The notes under the pieces are model-generated. The model did no database searches, was not told the DNA's origin, and saw only the letters and a program-made list of their open reading frames with translations. A stretch of 64,000 nt of DNA from Pyrenophora tritici-repentis. Taxonomy: Eukaryota > Ascomycota > Dothideomycetes > Pleosporales > Pleosporaceae. Location: positions 2,480,001 through 2,544,000 of the forward strand of contig NC_089394.1 of NCBI RefSeq assembly GCF_003171515.1. Reading direction: 5' to 3'. Positions within the stretch are counted from its first letter, which is position 1, and each line of letters opens with the position of its first letter. Of the stretch, positions 21,478 to 32,196 are shown one piece after another. A program made the position numbers and the translations under genes.

Positions 21478-22938
21478 TCACACCTGCGCCATGATGCTCT
21501 GTAACCCAATATCGACATCCATCTCATCCCTACCATCACCACCAATCTCCGCAGTTGCAACCGCCGCACCAGAATTCTCTGGTACGGGGACGTCGATGGC
21601 CATGATATCCGGAGTATGAGTCTCAGCCGCCTCTTCCGTGAGGGCAACGCCATTGACCTTGATCTCGCCGCCCTCGTCCGTGGCGAAAGAGTATACGGAG
21701 AACTCAGAGTCCGTGGTACTAATACTGTTGCTTCCAGACCCGCTATCGACGATACCAGCAGTGTGTAGACCCACGTCCTCGAAGCCGCCCGTGTAGGTTC
21801 CGTTGCGGAGTTCGTTGCGCTCCTTTTGCTTGCGCACACGCCGCAAGGCACCGAGATCGAACTCTCCCATGGACTCATCACCAAGATCTTCGCGGACAGT
21901 GCCCGTCCGGGCGAGTGGAAGAGTGATGTTTGAGCCTTCCGAGCTGGACTCGCGGCCTGGACGGAAAATACCTTGGACAGCAGTCTTGAGCCCCTGGGGT
22001 GTGAAGAACGCTGTTGTACGGGATAGATCGCGTGCGATGTCGGCAGAGGAGCGGCGACCCATCTTGTAGAACCGACGTCGGGGGCGACGCTGAGCAGAAA
22101 TTTCCTCGATGTCGGTCTGAGTCGTCTTGAAAGTGAGTGAGCTGGAGGTGCTAGCCGTGGATGGAGGAGGGTATGGGACATCGGCAGATGTAGCAAACGA
22201 CGTCAGAGTCGGGATAGTAGATGGCATCGTGTCTAGGGTCATGGAAGAAGGTAACTTGTAGGTCTTGGTGCCGATGGTGCTCATAATCTTTGCTGATTTG
22301 GTCGGAAGCCGCTGAATATCTTCTCGTGTCATGGGCGAGAATTCGGCGTTGACGACGCCCACAAACGAAATATAGACACGGTCGCGATAGTACGGACGGC
22401 AGGTGTGACATGCTCTGAATGTGCATCCCAGTGACTTCTGTGGAGACGTTAGCCGTGTTCGCTTTGTTGGCCTCCCGCCGTCCAATTTGAGCAACATTGC
22501 TCTGACCTTTGTGGGAACGCTGTTGTACGTTCCGTCAGTGGCGTAGGGTGTCCGGACCATAGCCGTGAGTTTGGAGACGAAATCATTGACCTGGCTAGCC
22601 TCTTCCGTCATGGAAATGATCTCGTTGAGCTCCAATTTCAGGTTCTTGAGCTTTTCCAGTTGCTTATCCGTGTAGTGCCCCTTTTCTGCAGTAAGAATGA
22701 TACTCTCGCTCAGGCCGATGGCTTCCAGCTCTTGCCGCAGACTGGATTTGCATGGCTTGATCTTGTCCACCTGCGGCGACAAAAGGTCAACGAGATTTAC
22801 GAAGTCGCGGTCCTGCTTGCACTCATAGAGGAAACCAATGGATGGTGAGCGCCCGCAAACCTGGCACTGCAGGTCATGCCCGAAAACACGATCCATGTCC
22901 ACATGCGTGCAATTCGGCGCCCGCACGCGTTTGGGCAT
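21478..22938 (-). CDS. conserved-looking protein of unknown function with Cys-rich segments
   Basis: A single-exon frame of 486 residues. I do not recognise a named domain. The N-terminus has a possible metal-binding segment (NCTHVDMDRVFGHDLQCQVCGR, Cys at about 10, 25 and 28, with His nearby) and GFLYECKQD. A predicted helical stretch follows (about 80-125). A second Cys cluster occurs in CTFRACHTCRPYYRDRVYIS (about residue 173 on), which reads like a strongly constrained motif. The rest is Ser/Thr-rich and probably disordered, with basic patches (RRPRRRFYKMGRR) and an acidic tail ending DEMDVDIGLQSIMAQV. No signal peptide or membrane helix is seen. A nuclear or cytosolic scaffold is possible, but that is inference. 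Confidence 0.75.
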   Translation of the reverse strand: MPKRVRAPNCTHVDMDRVFGHDLQCQVCGRSPSIGFLYECKQDRDFVNLVDLLSPQVDKIKPCKSSLRQELEAIGLSESIILTAEKGHYTDKQLEKLKNLKLELNEIISMTEEASQVNDFVSKLTAMVRTPYATDGTYNSVPTKVRAMLLKLDGGRPTKRTRLTSPQKSLGCTFRACHTCRPYYRDRVYISFVGVVNAEFSPMTREDIQRLPTKSAKIMSTIGTKTYKLPSSMTLDTMPSTIPTLTSFATSADVPYPPPSTASTSSSLTFKTTQTDIEEISAQRRPRRRFYKMGRRSSADIARDLSRTTAFFTPQGLKTAVQGIFRPGRESSSEGSNITLPLARTGTVREDLGDESMGEFDLGALRRVRKQKERNELRNGTYTGGFEDVGLHTAGIVDSGSGSNSISTTDSEFSVYSFATDEGGEIKVNGVALTEEAAETHTPDIMAIDVPVPENSGAAVATAEIGGDGRDEMDVDIGLQSIMAQV

Positions 22939-24309
22939 GGCGGCGCAGTGCTTGGTTTAGTTGGAAGAGCCGAAAACGCTGAAGTCAAGAACAGCTGCTC
23001 TTGCGGTGTGGGCAGACGAGGTGGGGTAGAGGTGGAAGGCAAGTGGAAGGCGCGACCTAATCGAGGTTGCTCTATTAGGAAGGGTCGTAGGGGTCCAAGG
23101 CAGGCACACGTGATCAGTGGTCAAATTCCAATGTTCCAGAGAGAAAGAGTGGAGGCACCGAAAAGAAAACAGCAAGATCAGGTAACAGCAGAGAGTAAGA
23201 GAAAGAGCAAAGGGCAGCAGTTGACCGCCACGTTGCCTTCAAGGCGCAGAGAACATTCCGAGCAGGTAATCGGTTATTGCAGAAGTGACAGAAGGAAGAG
23301 ACTTTGTAAACAGAGGAAGACTTCGTGGAGAATGTGCATATACAAAACAATCAGTCCTTGGCTTGGCGTTTATGAAGTTGAGGCAGCCAAACGTGCTGCT
23401 TGTCACTTCTAACCGCAGGCGACTCGCACGCTGGAGTTTTGACTGGATCCCTTTACCGACAGTTTCGACAGTGATTGATGCTGTCCCTAGGACATTGTAG
23501 TACGTTTGTTGGTGTTTCGGCGTACAGACGGGCTGACAGGCGAAGTCGCCTGCCGTACATTCCAGACAAACATGGCGAGCGAGCACGTGAAGGGACGAAG
23601 GGAAGAAAAACTGGTCAGCCACCAAGAATGGACTCAGAATACATGGTGAGGCAGAAAACGAACGAATTCATGGCCTGATGGGTGATCCTATCATAGTACA
23701 ACTGTAGCAAGATAAGTCATCATTGGCGGCCTGATAAGGGGGAGAATGTAGCCTGACACTTGGTAGACCATGCCATGACTGAGTCAGGATACCCTGACAC
23801 GATAACCTATCCATCCTTGCGACTGCATATGAAATACTCGGATGAAGTCTCGTCGACTGGCCATGAGCCTCTCATCTGGCGATGCAGAGTTGCAGTCCAA
23901 TACCGCGGCGGCCTCCGACGCTATTCTCCGGCTCGCCCGCCAAAAAGCATGCAGGTGAACAGGTCCGATCAGCCCAGTGCCACACTCTCACTAGCCTCGA
24001 TGGAGTCGATACAATGGTCCAAAACCACGGCTGTCAGACTGGATCCAAGAGATTGCAGTGTACAGTGCAGTTCTGCATATCCGCAACCGAGGTCGTGCTG
24101 GCGTGTCAGATCACGACACCTCCACTGAATCCCGCATCCTGCGTCGGCGCTAGCACGGACGCTCTCCGAGGCTGTTTACCTTCATCCCCAGCCATCCCCA
24201 AGTCCGCTTGACAGCACAGAATCTCCCCACCGCCTTCTCCCGGACGCCGTATCTTCCTTGTACACGCGCCCATCCGCAGCCTGCTGCCGTCGAAAATAAT
24301 TGAGGCGCC
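22939..24309. promoter_or_regulatory. divergent upstream region (unknown 486-aa gene / Mpv17-PMP22 gene)
   Basis: About 1.4 kb between two divergent start codons. Its frames are short, overlap each other and lack domains. It should carry the promoters of both flanking genes. Confidence 0.5.
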
Positions 24310-25259
24310 ATGTCGGTCAAGTTCGACAAGGAGACGATTCACACAACGGCCGCATTTGCCGACGCGGCCGGCAATGGAAAGGACGACCTGATGCACGAGA
24401 TTGGGCAGGCCATCACCAAAGGCGGCGGTCCCAATGGATACCTCGCAGTGAGTTGTGGGCGAATGCAGACGTGATGGGAGCGCAGTAAACTGACTGGGCG
24501 CACCACAGGCATACCTCAAGCAGTTGCAGAGCAACCCGCTGCGCACCAAGATGCTAACCTCGGGCACTCTTTCTGGTCTGCAAGAGTTTTTGGCCTCGTG
24601 GATTGCGCACGATAGGAGCAAGTCTGGCCACTACTTCACCTCGCGCGTCCCCAAGATGGCCATCTACGGCGCCCTCATCAGCGCGCCTCTTGGACACGTC
24701 TTGATCAGCGCTCTGCAAAAGCTCTTCCAAGGGCGCAAGAGCCTCAAGGCCAAGGTTTTGCAGATTCTCGCTAGCAACTTGATCGTAAGTGCCGACATGC
24801 GGAGCCGTTGAACCTTAGTCGGTCACTGGTCACTGACAGTCGCAGATCGCGCCCATCCAGAACAGTGTCTACCTCATCTCCATGGCCCTTATCGCGGGCG
24901 CCCGTACTTTCCACCAAGTCAAGGCCACTGTCAAGGCCGGCTTCTGGCCCGTCATGAAGGTCAGCTGGGTCGTCTCACCCATCTCCCTGGCCTTCGCCCA
25001 GCAATTCCTGCCCGAGACGACTTGGGTTCCCTTCTTCAACATTGTCGGTTTCATTATTGGTACTTACATCAATGCGCACACCAAGAAGAAGAGGTTAGCT
25101 GCTCTCAGGCGAAAGCACTACGGCGACGGTGGTGGCAGTGGAAGGAGTCAGGCCCCGGGCAGCCGTCCAGCCAGCCGCCCCAACAGTCGCCCAGGCTCAG
25201 TAAGCGGAAGGCCTCCTGTCGACGAATACGGCCGTCCCGACGACCGTCCCCGCTACTAA
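24310..25259 (+). CDS. Mpv17/PMP22-family integral membrane protein
   Basis: Exons 24310-24447, 24509-24784 and 24846-25259, all phase 0, encode 275 residues. After a 46-residue N-terminal exon comes the family core: AYLKQLQSNPLRTKMLTSG, VPKMAIYGALISAPLGH, and the C-terminal WVVSPISLAFAQQFLPETTWVPFFN, the Mpv17/PMP22 signature, each beside a hydrophobic segment (about four helices). The tail is basic then Gly/Ser/Pro/Arg-rich. Family members sit in the peroxisomal or inner mitochondrial membrane. The N-terminus lacks an obvious matrix presequence, so a peroxisomal location is more likely, by inference. Introns have GTGAGT/GTAAGT donors and CAG acceptors. Confidence 0.88.
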
Positions 25260-26146
25260 ATACAAGGGCTGCCGTTGACGGCGCAATAATGTCCGAAGTC
25301 CCCTTCGCCGTCATATCCCCATCGGTGGTAGCAACCATCTACCATCGAGAACAAGGCTCACCCGACCCGTCTTTGCTTATGTGTTACGACAAACTCGGGG
25401 GAAAGAGATTCGGCTATCAGTCAGGCGCTTCAGCATCTAGTGCGCTTTCATTCTCCGTCCTCCTACGCGATCTGTATATCCCATCTGTTTTCCTGTTCAA
25501 TGCTTGGAGCCGCGACTGGCGTTCGTAGCATGCTCCATGAAATATACCTAGTATTATTTACCTCAGATCCGTCCTTTTCAGATTGTGCACTCCGGCGTTT
25601 GTTGGATGTGAGATGATATTTGTGCGAATATTGACACTTGTTAGGTCAAGTATGAAGCGGCAGATCAGACCGCTTACCTACCAACGCAATTTTCTGACAC
25701 ACAGCCATCAGCCCAGATCACGCCGAACACAGTGCTACACGAGTTGGAACTAGCCATGTCATCTTGTGCCACGCCGAAGCTTACCGGGCCCATAGCTTCG
25801 GATACACGTCACGCTATCAAAGTATCTCGATTGTCACGGTCAAAGGCGCGCCAATGGATAGAGCCCTATCGTACACTACTCGGGCCCGAACGTTTGGATC
25901 CTCATTGACAAACAATATGTGATCGCGACTGTATCACCCTCGCTTTGATAATCACTAGGTTCGCACTGAACGGAGTTAGTATGGAGGAACATGGGCCGAA
26001 CAACTATGCTAGGCAACGGTCGAGCATCGTGAGATTCCCGTTCCATCAGACTATATAATGATGATTTGCATCGCCTCTCGAATCTCTCCATCCACTATCC
26101 ATCACTTTTTCACATTCAATCCGGACATCCCACTTCTGCCAGCTTG
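25260..26146. other. intergenic, no gene seen
   Basis: 3' flank of the Mpv17/PMP22 gene and promoter of the SprT-like gene. A plus-strand frame to about 25528 is a shadow of the preceding gene's last exon. Confidence 0.6.
26052..26058 (+). promoter_or_regulatory. TATA-like box upstream of the SprT-like gene
   Basis: TATATAA about 90 bp before the ATG at 26147. Confidence 0.45.
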
Positions 26147-28303
26147 ATGACGCCAGGCGCTGCCAATCAGCTCGCATTGCTCCCGCTCACTGAATGTTTC
26201 TTTGCTGGAGCAGCACTCGTGCGGTCTCGTTCAAATCCCTCAGACTCGGAACCGGATCTGTGGCTCCCTTTCCAGCCCTGCGACAATCATCGTCCACTGT
26301 CAAGTGTCGCGAGACGACTTCAAGATCCGCTCCTGCGATGTGATAGGGATCTGGGCTGGAACATCGACTGGGCTGTGGCTTTCTTCGTCGACCACTTGGA
26401 GCAGAAATGGGATGATGCTGCTGAAATGCTGAGGAACATACGGATACGAGCTCAGTCACTTGAGGATGATGGTTTAAGAAAGGAGATCCCATATCGAATC
26501 TTCAACAAGCTGGACGAGGTGCTCTTCGCTGGGCATCTCAAGAATGCCGTCTTTCTCGATATCAGCAGCTTGGGTTGTGATGTCTCCGGGGCTACATATA
26601 CGCATAGATTGGGACCAGACCCGGACGTCAAACGCATCTCAATCATTCTCAACAAGGACTCACTGGTTCGGGCAAAAGATATCGTCGCCGTACTAATCCA
26701 CCACATGATTCACGCGTACTTCCTCATCGCTTGTGGTGGACAAAAGGAAGAAGAAGTGGACTACGGACGCCTCAGTCACGATTTTCATTTCGGCAAAGTC
26801 ATGCTTACCATCAAGAAACTCTCAGCCGCTCATGGCAGAGAGCTCACACCTCTCAACTACGGACACAGCTTACCCAAGATGTGCTACCTGGACGATGAAT
26901 ACTACAGTCCGCGGTGGCGGGATGAATTGGAACAGGAAGATAAAGAGGCATGGTACTGCAGCCACTGCCACCACAACGTCCAAGGACCATCGGCTCGTGA
27001 AGTAGACAAATGGTACGACAATATCTGCAAGTCCCTCTTCACCCAGCCACCCAGTGTCCGTGAGCCCCTCGTCCATACATACAGCTCTCGACGCCACGAG
27101 CTCGAGTCAACCCGTAGAGGCACACTACCCCCGTCCACAAAGACCGTAGAGTTCCTCCACCAAGACATCCCCATACTTGTCGAAGCAGACAAACTCACCG
27201 AATACCCCAGTATCCCCAAAGCCTTCGCCAAAGCAGGCCACACCCGTTTTCTAAAACTCCCCGACGAAACCTCACCAGAAACAGTTCTTCGTTTCCTGGA
27301 ATTCCTACACACAGGCTCATACAGCCCCTCGCCTTCCTCTTCCACTGCCAGTGACAGAAAACCCCATGCCCCTATCATCACACCACCCTCCCCCACCACT
27401 GCAACGGAAACACCCCTCCTAACCGCCATCCAATTCGCAAACTTCGCAACCCAAATGTCCTTTTCAGAATGCAAAACACACGCCCTATCCCACCTAGCCA
27501 GCCCCATAACCTGCACCGAAGACCCCGTCGCCGTACTCACGGAAATTTATCGTGGCGGTTGTGAGCCAGATGCCGAGCTTAAGAGTTGGGCGCGCGCGTT
27601 CCTTGTGGCTGTGCCGGAGTACCAGCGTCACCACGAGCAACACTGGAGCCATATCGATGTTGCAGCAACGGCCTTGTCGCTCCTCGGCTTCGGTGGACGT
27701 GGACCTGGCGTCGGTGTTGGTGTGGGTGGAAGTGGTGAACCACCCAACCTCATCAAATTAGAAAAACCTGCGTTGCCTTACCAAGCTCGTTTTCTGGCGG
27801 CGGTGGAGGCGAGTGGGGCGTTGGAGAATGATGTTGTGAAAGCGAGGGCGGAGTTGGAGGCGAGGGGGTGGTATAATCTCTCTACGTTAGCCATGGACGA
27901 GTGTCTATGTGTCTTGCCTGGTGGTGCGGCGAGGACCGACGGGGGTCTGGTATGTGAATCATGTCTTCATGGGGACATGTGTTGGCGTAAGACACCATCT
28001 CGCGTTGGCTTTGAGCTTTCTTCATCTTCATCTTCTTCGTCGTCGTCTTCCTATCACTACCAGCACCATCTATCCACACCTCTTCACTCACGCGACTACC
28101 GCCCTCTCTCCACCATCCTCGACCAACAACGCCATCTCAAAGCCCTGCGCAGAGAAAAAGAACGCGAGCTAGCCCGAGAAAAGGAGCAGATCAAAAAGTT
28201 GGACAGGGAAAAGGAGAGAGCGAGGGAGACGAAGGAGGTATTGGAGCTCAAGGCTGCGAGGGAGGCGTTGTTGGAGAGGTTGAGGTTTGAGTGTGGGTAC
28301 TAG
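26147..28303 (+). CDS. SprT-like domain protein with altered HExxH motif and BTB-like region
   Basis: A single-exon protein of 718 residues. The frame is open 27 codons further upstream, but only from TTG, so the first ATG is used. Residues about 110-300 resemble the SprT-like zinc metallopeptidase fold: helix LDEVLFAGHLKNAVFL, then VLIHHMIHAYFLIACGG (H185-H186-M-I-H189), then SHDFHFG (H211/H214) and a partial zinc ribbon WYCSHC. The family motif is HExxH; here the catalytic Glu position is His (CAC). Residues about 334-460 look like a BTB/POZ fold (VEFLHQDIPILVEADKL, VLRFLEFLHTGSY, FANFATQM). A Cys-rich patch (ECLCVL, CESCLHGDMC), a poly-Ser run and a charged C-terminal coiled coil follow. 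It may be a pseudo-protease adaptor. No signal peptide. Confidence 0.8.
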   Translation: MTPGAANQLALLPLTECFFAGAALVRSRSNPSDSEPDLWLPFQPCDNHRPLSSVARRLQDPLLRCDRDLGWNIDWAVAFFVDHLEQKWDDAAEMLRNIRIRAQSLEDDGLRKEIPYRIFNKLDEVLFAGHLKNAVFLDISSLGCDVSGATYTHRLGPDPDVKRISIILNKDSLVRAKDIVAVLIHHMIHAYFLIACGGQKEEEVDYGRLSHDFHFGKVMLTIKKLSAAHGRELTPLNYGHSLPKMCYLDDEYYSPRWRDELEQEDKEAWYCSHCHHNVQGPSAREVDKWYDNICKSLFTQPPSVREPLVHTYSSRRHELESTRRGTLPPSTKTVEFLHQDIPILVEADKLTEYPSIPKAFAKAGHTRFLKLPDETSPETVLRFLEFLHTGSYSPSPSSSTASDRKPHAPIITPPSPTTATETPLLTAIQFANFATQMSFSECKTHALSHLASPITCTEDPVAVLTEIYRGGCEPDAELKSWARAFLVAVPEYQRHHEQHWSHIDVAATALSLLGFGGRGPGVGVGVGGSGEPPNLIKLEKPALPYQARFLAAVEASGALENDVVKARAELEARGWYNLSTLAMDECLCVLPGGAARTDGGLVCESCLHGDMCWRKTPSRVGFELSSSSSSSSSSSYHYQHHLSTPLHSRDYRPLSTILDQQRHLKALRREKERELAREKEQIKKLDREKERARETKEVLELKAAREALLERLRFECGY

Positions 28304-28835
28304 GTAGTAATGTTTGAGTGGGTGTTATGGATGGGATATGGGAATCTGGCATTGTTGGGTTGTTCTTAGGGTTTGGGGCAAGGGGATGCGAAGCTGTGTT
28401 TTGTATGATCTCGGATTTTTTTTTCTGTAGAGAGCGAATGAACATGACTAGAAACATGAAAACATTAGGCTTAGTAGAAGCAGGCCAACAAAGGAATGGC
28501 CATACAAAGCCTTGTTTACGTCGAGATGAACATGTTTCGCCTGATATACGTGGTACCATGTCGGCAGTGGCTCTGTGCTTCTTCCACAACAATCAAAATC
28601 AACTTGGAAATACATCACCAATTATCGAAATACGGCACATGTCTTACAGAATCTGTAGATGAATCATTGATTGACTAGTCATTAGGGTACTCCCATTCTG
28701 GTAACTACACTAGTGAGTCCTTCCATACGTGTTAGGATACATTCTGTACCCACACTAGTGAGGCACTTCCAAACGTATTAGAATACCGTCCTGCCCGGCA
28801 GAAAGTCTGAACAGGTCCATGCCATGGCTTGGCTA
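28304..28835. other. convergent 3' intergenic region
   Basis: Between the SprT-like gene and the 3' end of the vWA gene. It contains a short duplicated element (ACACTAGTGAG near 28706 and 28751) and no supportable gene. Confidence 0.6.
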
Positions 28836-31293
28836 CTAGTATCTGCCACCTGGAGGCGGAGCACTGTACTGCTGCTGACCTGGATAGCCTCCGGGTCCGC
28901 CTGGTCCGCCTGGTCCGCCTGGTCCGCCTGGTCCGCCTGGACCACCTTGAGGCGGCCGTTGCTGACCGAACTGACCTGGAGGAGGGGCTCCGTATTGACC
29001 TGGAGGAGGGGCTCCACCATACTGCTGCTGAGGAGGCGCACCATACTGTCCTGGAGGCGGGGCTCCGTACTGGCCCTGAGGAGGAGGTCCACCGTATTGC
29101 TGTGGAGGTGCGCCGTACTGGCCTGGAGGGGGAGCTCCGTATTGTCCTTGGGGAGCTCCGTAGCCAGCAGGGGCCTGGCTGGTCTTCTCATCCTTGCTAT
29201 CGTAGCTGCGATCGATGGCACCTAGAAGCAGCTTGATGATCCATAGGTCCGGAGTCAGGTCTACAGGTGGGTTGGCACGTGCCATCTCCTCTTGTTCGTT
29301 CTCGAAGTCTACAGTTACATTAGCAAGAATCATACATGGAAATGCAACAACATACTGGAAGTGCAGTCGACCTCGGGGCCGATGACGGGGTGCTCGTCAA
29401 GTTTACTGAGGAACTTCCTGGCCGCCTCATCGTTGCCAACCTGAGCAAACTCGAATGCGACAGCACCGCGACCATACTGAGGAAGGCCCTTGAGGGTATC
29501 AAAGGCATATGAGATGGCGTCGAAGATGGCGTTCTGGGGCTCTCCAGCGGGTTGACCGTCTGTGATAGCAATGACCAATACAGGCTTGCGCAGCTGGCCA
29601 CTCCTCGCCCTATCGAGAACTATACCATCAATAACCTTTTGTCGCATAGCAGTACCCATGGGCGTGAGGCCCTTGAATTGGACACCGCGCATAACCTGTT
29701 CGATTTGGGCCTCTGTGCAGACGCCATCCTGCATAGGTCGACCCTGCTGATCGCGAACACCGGAGAGATCAGTGTTCATGAAGCGAAGGGAGATACCATC
29801 TGCGTCGAAGAGTGTAGCAGCAAAAGAAACTCGCTCCAGGATAAGGCGCAAGTCCTTGATACGGCTACCCTCCTCTTCGAACTGCATGGAACCACTGTCG
29901 TCTTCACTGCGTCAGTATCGCCGAAACAAGTCGAATTGGAGGACTTACCAATGTACAGAACAATGTCGTACAATGCGAGCTTGACAATATCATTGGCAAT
30001 CTCCTTCTGGATGCGCCAGCGTTGAATGACCTGATTGATCTTTGACGAAGCCTCTTGAGCAATCTGGGCGATTCTAGGGTCGCCTGGCGGGTAGAAGGGC
30101 TGAAGGTTCTTTTCCTGGATACAAGCTTGGAGTAGCTGTTTGTAGCCTTCTACCTCAGCGGGACTACCCTGGACCTGCTGTAGAGGAGGAGCGCCTCCAT
30201 ATCCACCTTGAGGCGGAGGAGCGCCGTACTGTCCCTGAGGAGGTTGTCCTGGTGGCCCACCCTAATCAAAAGTTAGCAAAAACCCGACTTGGTAATGTTT
30301 TCTGCTAGCTCTGCATCTTTCATCGTAGGCTTGCGTGGATTCCATAGCAAAGAAGAGTAGCGTTTGAGACTGGCCAGAGGAAAGGTTTTACAGGTCGAGC
30401 AGGGAGATATTGTGGATCGGTACAAACATTTTGCTGGTAACCCGGTGGCTGACCATAGGGTTGACCGTAAGGCTGACCATATTGTGGTTGTGGTTGTCCA
30501 TAAGCAGGTTGTTGCGGCTGTCCCCACTGGCTGTGCTGTCCATAGAGTTGAGGGGGTTGCTGTCCGTATGGTTGCGACATCTGGGCCTGGTTCCACTGGG
30601 CTGGTGGTGCTTGTCCTGCCTGTGGAGACTGTGGGAATGGCGACTGGGGATACGGAGACTGAGACTGAGGATATGGGGACTGAGGCTGTTGGCCCGGTGG
30701 TGGCGGGGGAGGTCTGTTATACCCCGACTGCGCTTGGGGATACGGTGAAGATGCGCCGTAGTTTGGAGGAGGTGGTTGTGTGAAGGGTGACTGGGGAGGA
30801 GCGTACGAGTTGGGTCGTGGTGGCATAGGAGGACCCGGCTGTGGTTGCGCGTAAGAACTAGGCGCCTGCACAGCGCCGGGCTGATAGGCGTTGTAGCTGG
30901 TCGCCATTTTGCTGGATAAAGGCATGTGTGGCTGAATCCAGGAATGAAGTGTGGCGGAGAAAGTCCAAGGTGGATAGGTTGCAAGCGGAGAGTTTATTGG
31001 AAACTAGAGGCGATGTGGAGACTCCGGAAAGGCTTGCGAATGCCCAGAGATATGTGGCGGGTAGGACAGGTGATGACGATGCAGAGCAAGCAAGAAAGTA
31101 GAAAAGAAAGAGCTTTGGCTTAACTTACCCCGGGAGGACCGGCACCGGCACCTGGGTACGCTTGGTACTGTGGCTGCCCAGGCTGCGTCACGTCAGTGAG
31201 TGATTACAATGCCGCGTTTGAATTTTGGGTACTCACATAGCCTCCTGGTCCGCCTTGCGGAGGCATACCAGAGGCAGCATTGGCGGCCGCCAT
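28836..31293 (-). CDS. von Willebrand factor A domain protein with Pro/Gln/Gly-rich ends
   Basis: The core model is certain: exons 30931(or 30925 ATG)-30428, 30261-29949, 29901-29356 and 29308-28836. The vWA domain has the MIDAS motif DDSGSM at the exon 4/5 junction, then GLTPMGTAM and [11 protein letters not shown]. Before it lies [19 protein letters not shown] and [12 protein letters not shown]. The N-terminal exon is Pro/Gln/Tyr-rich, and the C-terminus is made of [12 protein letters not shown] repeats and a GPGGPGG run, typical of low-complexity, condensate-prone tails. Two further phase-0 exons upstream (31293-31237 and 31182-31129, [15 protein letters not shown]...) join in frame via a 197-nt intron, giving 648 residues. 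Alternatively they belong to a second transcript start, with MATSYNAY used otherwise. Function unknown. Confidence 0.85.
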
Positions 31294-32000
31294 CTTGGAT
31301 GCGAGCTGTAGGTACAAGTCAGCCCCAACGATGACGCACGCGGGGCATGGAGGGGCAGCCACGGCAACGGGGACAGCCAACTTACACCCATACTATCAGT
31401 TGCGCGAGTTTATTGTGTTTCTAGGTTGTGAAGGAGAAGGTTCAAGGTTCAAGGTTCAGTCAAGGTTGATTCTCAAGATGTTGTTGACGTGAGGAAGATG
31501 TAGGTCAAATAGAGAGAGAATGCCTTGCGCCGCTCGTCAGTCAGTAGGGAGCGCAATGGCCTTGCTCAGCCCCAGTGGACATGGTTGCACCGCCCCATGT
31601 GCAGGTGAGTCGTCATTCGCCCAAGTCAGCCGGTTGCCGTTCCTTGGACGGTTGTGGTTGGGCTTCGGGCTTCATTCACGATTTAGTGCGAAGACGCAAA
31701 GCCGACAGGCGCCACGTTTGCATGTGCTGTTACAACGAACGAGCGGGGCACCATCAGGCAATCAAATTAATAAACATCGAATCATCTACTTGTACAAATC
31801 ACTGCGCCTCGCTTCTATTTACCAATTACCAATTACTAATTGCGACGCAGGTGCACATGCAATGATGCCGTAAGCAGTCCAAGCCGGCACGCGGCCGCGT
31901 TGCAGCTGACGCCACAGTGACTATTTCTCCACATAACCACAGTGGCACCACCTCACCCAATCTGCAACCTCGATACTGTCCCTTGGCCTGCGAGAGTCCA

Positions 32001-32057
<57 letters not shown>

Positions 32058-32196
32058 GCGTCTATATCCTTTTATCCCCAACGGAACATAGATGGGAGAG
32101 GCTCACTAAGTCGGTGTCCCATTGCCCCTCCAATCCAAGTCCATGGCGTAACAAAGCCATCTAACATCAAAATACCGAATTGCTCTACATGACGAG
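31294..32196. other. intergenic with microsatellite
   Basis: Upstream of the vWA gene and downstream of the membrane-protein gene. It contains the (ACT)19 tract and no supportable gene. Confidence 0.6.
32001..32057 (+). repeat. (ACT)19 microsatellite
   Basis: Nineteen uninterrupted ACT units (57 bp) in intergenic DNA. Confidence 0.95.

Noticed and set aside
28853..29236. Plus-strand frames opposite the vWA C-terminus
   Set aside because: Repetitive shadows of the Gly/Pro/Gln-rich repeat.
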